A DNA stretch of 64,000 bases from Adineta steineri (lineage: Eukaryota; Rotifera; Eurotatoria; Adinetida; Adinetidae), in the NCBI GenBank assembly GCA_905250115.1, contig CAJNOI010000004.1, positions 1,278,621 through 1,342,620 of the forward strand, written 5' to 3'. Every line of letters starts with the position of its first letter. Within the stretch, counting starts at the first letter, position 1. A program made the position numbers and the translations under genes. Below, one piece after another: positions 61,434-64,000 of the stretch. The notes beneath the pieces were generated by a model, which made no database searches, was not told the origin of the DNA, and worked only from the letters and a program-made list of their open reading frames with translations.

Positions 61434-64000
61434 TCAGTCATCGTCATCACTATATGAATCATCGCTGTAATTGTTGGGGACTGGTATATTCATGTTTCCA
61501 TCACCATCAATACTTGAACAATGTGTGATAGCATAATCCAAACGTTCATAGATGATTTCTATCGTGGAATATTCTGGTAGATCCATGGTAAAAGTACAGG
61601 TGTGAGATACTAAAATAAATCAATTATCTTCTACTATCTCTCTAAACTAGATTAAGCTCGACTTACATGGAAGTGTTTGATCAACATTATCGTTTTCTAC
61701 ACGAAATTTGCCAATCACGAATTTTGTTGAGAAATCTTCATCTCGAATTGGTAATGTACTTCGTCCCCAAGCGAATATTAACAACATTCTCTTTTGTTCC
61801 TCAGTAAACATTTCACTCATTACTTTCCAAAACTTTTCAATCACCGGTGAATTTTCATTATAACCATGACGATATCTTGTATTTCGTTTTAATAATTCGA
61901 CATCAATATGACCTTTTCCACAGACAGCTTCTTCTAGTTCACTGGCAGTAAACAGATTTAAATAGTAAGCAGGGACGACCGAATGTAATCCTTGACGAAT
62001 ATAGTCAATTTGTCGATGAAATTCATTCAGTCGGTATTGACGATAATGGTAAGAATATTCTTTGAAATTCTCTGCAGTAATTGGAATTTGACTTCCACCA
62101 GGCACTAATTCAAAACTTTGTTGCGCTGAACTCATCACTTCGAAGCTTAGTTCACTAAAAATACTATTGAAGATATAATCAATATTGGTATTATCATCAA
62201 TTTGTTGTTCAATACTATGAATCAATGTAAAACTTTGTGAATCGATCGCTTGAATATCATCGATCGTGATCCGATCGTAGAGTAATCCTTTCCAAAGTAG
62301 TGAAGCAAATTTAATGTTCAAATAATGTTTCTTTCGAATGGCTAATCCTATTAATTGTCCAACAAAACGATATTGTTTCTTTAATTTATCTGGAATGGGC
62401 TTGCTCGGTAGAAAAACATTAGGAATCCAACAATCTTGATTTGAACCACTGTTAGTTCGACCATTTGGACATAAGATGAACAGGGGTAATCGTATACTAC
62501 AAATGTCTAAACATATCTGAGTAATTGAATCACGATAAGGACCGCCTTGATCTGTACTATGCATATTTAGATACTGCGCTTTCCAAATTTGTACATCTTT
62601 TTTTCTGAATTGATCCTGTGCTTTATCATATAGCTGTTGGAACGCTTGATGAAACATGGTATTTTCATTGTTTTCATTAGACGTAGTAGCGTCTAAAATA
62701 TCAAAACTGACTTGAAGATGTCCACGATTATATCCTGATTCAGTAGCTAGCATTGTTTGATCAAGAAGTTGATGTTTCTTGAAAGAGAGAAGATACATCT
62801 TTGCTTTTCGAATTTGATCCGTTAGAAAACTTTCTCCTGGTAATAAATTGCAATCGACGAAGGGTAGAGCGTTAATGATGCGAAGTTGTAAATGACACAG
62901 AACTTTCGCTCGAATTACAACACAATCAGCGGGAGTACTCGATAACGATGGATAATTCTGATAAAACGTTAAGTTTGGAACAGACTCCGTCGGTAGAATA
63001 TGAATAAATTCAGTACAAGACGTACATGAAGCTTGACTTTTGTTCATTAGATCGATTAATTGAAGATCAGATTGCCGATCAAAATGACGATTAGATTTGT
63101 CAAAATCCTCACGGTTCAATTGCATTTCATCTCCTAGTAGAGTTTCAGATTCGGTAAAAAATGGTTCCGGTACTGGTGCTTGTTTGCTTTGATCTGTCAT
63201 TGCACGGATCATGTGGATAGTTGTGAAGAGACTACGAACATTTTCCGGCAATTGATTATGTTGCGATTCAGCATCTTGTTCAGTGAAAAGAAACACTACA
63301 TCCATGACAGACAAACGAAGTGAATTCAACGTCGGTTCGTTCGATGGAAAATCTCGAAGTAATGTAAAGAGAAACTGTTCTATTTGTGTGTTCAATTTGA
63401 ATGAATGACTGATTTGAAGTAAACTAATAAACAAAAAGAGAAATCAAATAACTTTCTATTGATATTCAATTGTCTGATCAACTTACTTGGAAAAAAGACG
63501 GAGAATGATGATTTTTGATGAATGACTTTCCATTGATAGGAAGAGTTTGAAGATTAAATAAGTCATAGGAATAGGAAATAATAATGGAAGTAGAATATCG
63601 ATTTGATTTTGTTTTATTGTCGATTTATCTTTGAGCAATTCGACAAGAAGATTAAGTGCTTTCCAAATAAAAATCGTTTCTTCGTCAGAGTTATTCTCCT
63701 TTAATGAAGCTGGTTCAACTAGAAATTGCATGATTTGATCACAAATACTCTCTTGCAATGCACAGAGTAATGATGCTTTATTTTCCAAATTTTGATCAAG
63801 AAATTGTTTCAATTCGACTTTCAGCAGCGAAGTAATTAATAAGCCCATGTTGTAATGAGAGAACATCAATCGATATAGTTTTACTAGAAAAGTTGAATCA
63901 CCAAATTTGTTCAAAGGAAAAAGAGTCGTTGAGTTATTCGACCAAACTTTAATCATATTCATAAGTGTATCACGAGCATAGATTGTTGATAGTCTTTGTT
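61434..64000 (-). CDS. HECT-type E3 ubiquitin ligase (3' part; 5' end outside window)
   Basis: C-terminal part of a large ubiquitin ligase. Exons visible: 64000-63487 (partial), 63423-61667 and 61609-61434, joined in frame. The first 600 residues are helical and unrecognised, as in big HERC/HECTD ligases. The HECT domain begins near GGPYRDSITQICLDI and includes FVGQLIGLAIRKK, VPGGSQIPITAENFKEY, LFTASELEEAVCGK and KFWKVMSEM. The catalytic cysteine lies just after the last splice, in PLSHTCTFTMDLPEYS. An acidic tail (NNYSDDSYSDDDD) follows. It resembles the HERC1/HECTD4 group more than NEDD4 types, but I cannot name the orthologue. Confidence 0.88.

Overview
This window reads as nuclear DNA of a small-genome invertebrate, most likely a bdelloid rotifer. 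It is strongly AT-rich. Most introns are only about 45-70 bp with GT/AG ends. The proteins are animal-type (DDR receptor tyrosine kinase, p22phox, PBRM1, DSCC1, ZFAND2, MMP), but they sit beside genes of a bacterial or fungal flavour (single-chain urease, CipC/DUF3759 proteins, jacalin lectins, a CaiB/BaiF CoA-transferase relic). Intergenic DNA between about 38 and 57 kb carries repeated TGTGGG-type motifs, which is the telomere repeat reported for bdelloids. The taxon is an inference from these features; no marker gene in the window proves it.

Layout. 1-11 kb is gene-dense: the 3' part of a discoidin-domain receptor tyrosine kinase (+), an ankyrin/SOCS-box protein (+), a p22phox/CYBA homologue (+), then on the minus strand DSCC1, a complete 819-residue urease-like protein, and UQCC2. 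UQCC2 ends only 59 bp before the urease start. 12.9-15.1 kb encodes a secreted repeat protein built from phase-1 exons. 15.6-24 kb is poor in genes: two relics of a CoA-transferase, a frameshifted gene, and an intronless ionotropic glutamate receptor-like gene. 24.2-32.6 kb is a complete PBRM1/polybromo gene. It is followed tail-to-tail by a DDX5/DDX17-type helicase, a probable mitochondrial membrane protein, and a divergent ZFAND2 gene. 38.7-41.3 kb has a small TMEM272-like four-helix protein and a GPCR. 41.5-55 kb is repeat-rich: G-rich/C-rich inverted arms, a putative 1.8 kb TIR element, two piggyBac-like MITEs with TTAA flanks, a small MITE, a minimal matrix metalloproteinase and two jacalin-like lectin genes that share a recent duplication. 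55.5-60.1 kb has two CipC-like genes inside a 1.6-1.8 kb direct duplication. The window ends in the 3' half of a HECT E3 ligase gene.

Most noteworthy. (1) The urease-like gene is intact over nine in-frame exons, yet every nickel ligand and the carbamylated lysine are replaced, so it looks like a urease pseudoenzyme. (2) The DDX5-type helicase has its one long intron inside the AARGLD motif, with a candidate poison exon, at the position I recall for the autoregulatory intron of yeast DBP2. (3) A family of paired TGTGGG-rich inverted arms is scattered between genes. (4) UQCC2 and the urease are arranged like a trans-spliced operon. (5) The two lectin genes share nearly identical cores but have unrelated N-terminal exons, and one runs into an assembly gap. 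Reading frames were joined by hand from splice signals. For DSCC1, the urease, DDX5, the secreted repeat protein, lectin 2 and the CipC-like gene, the summed exon lengths are exact multiples of three.
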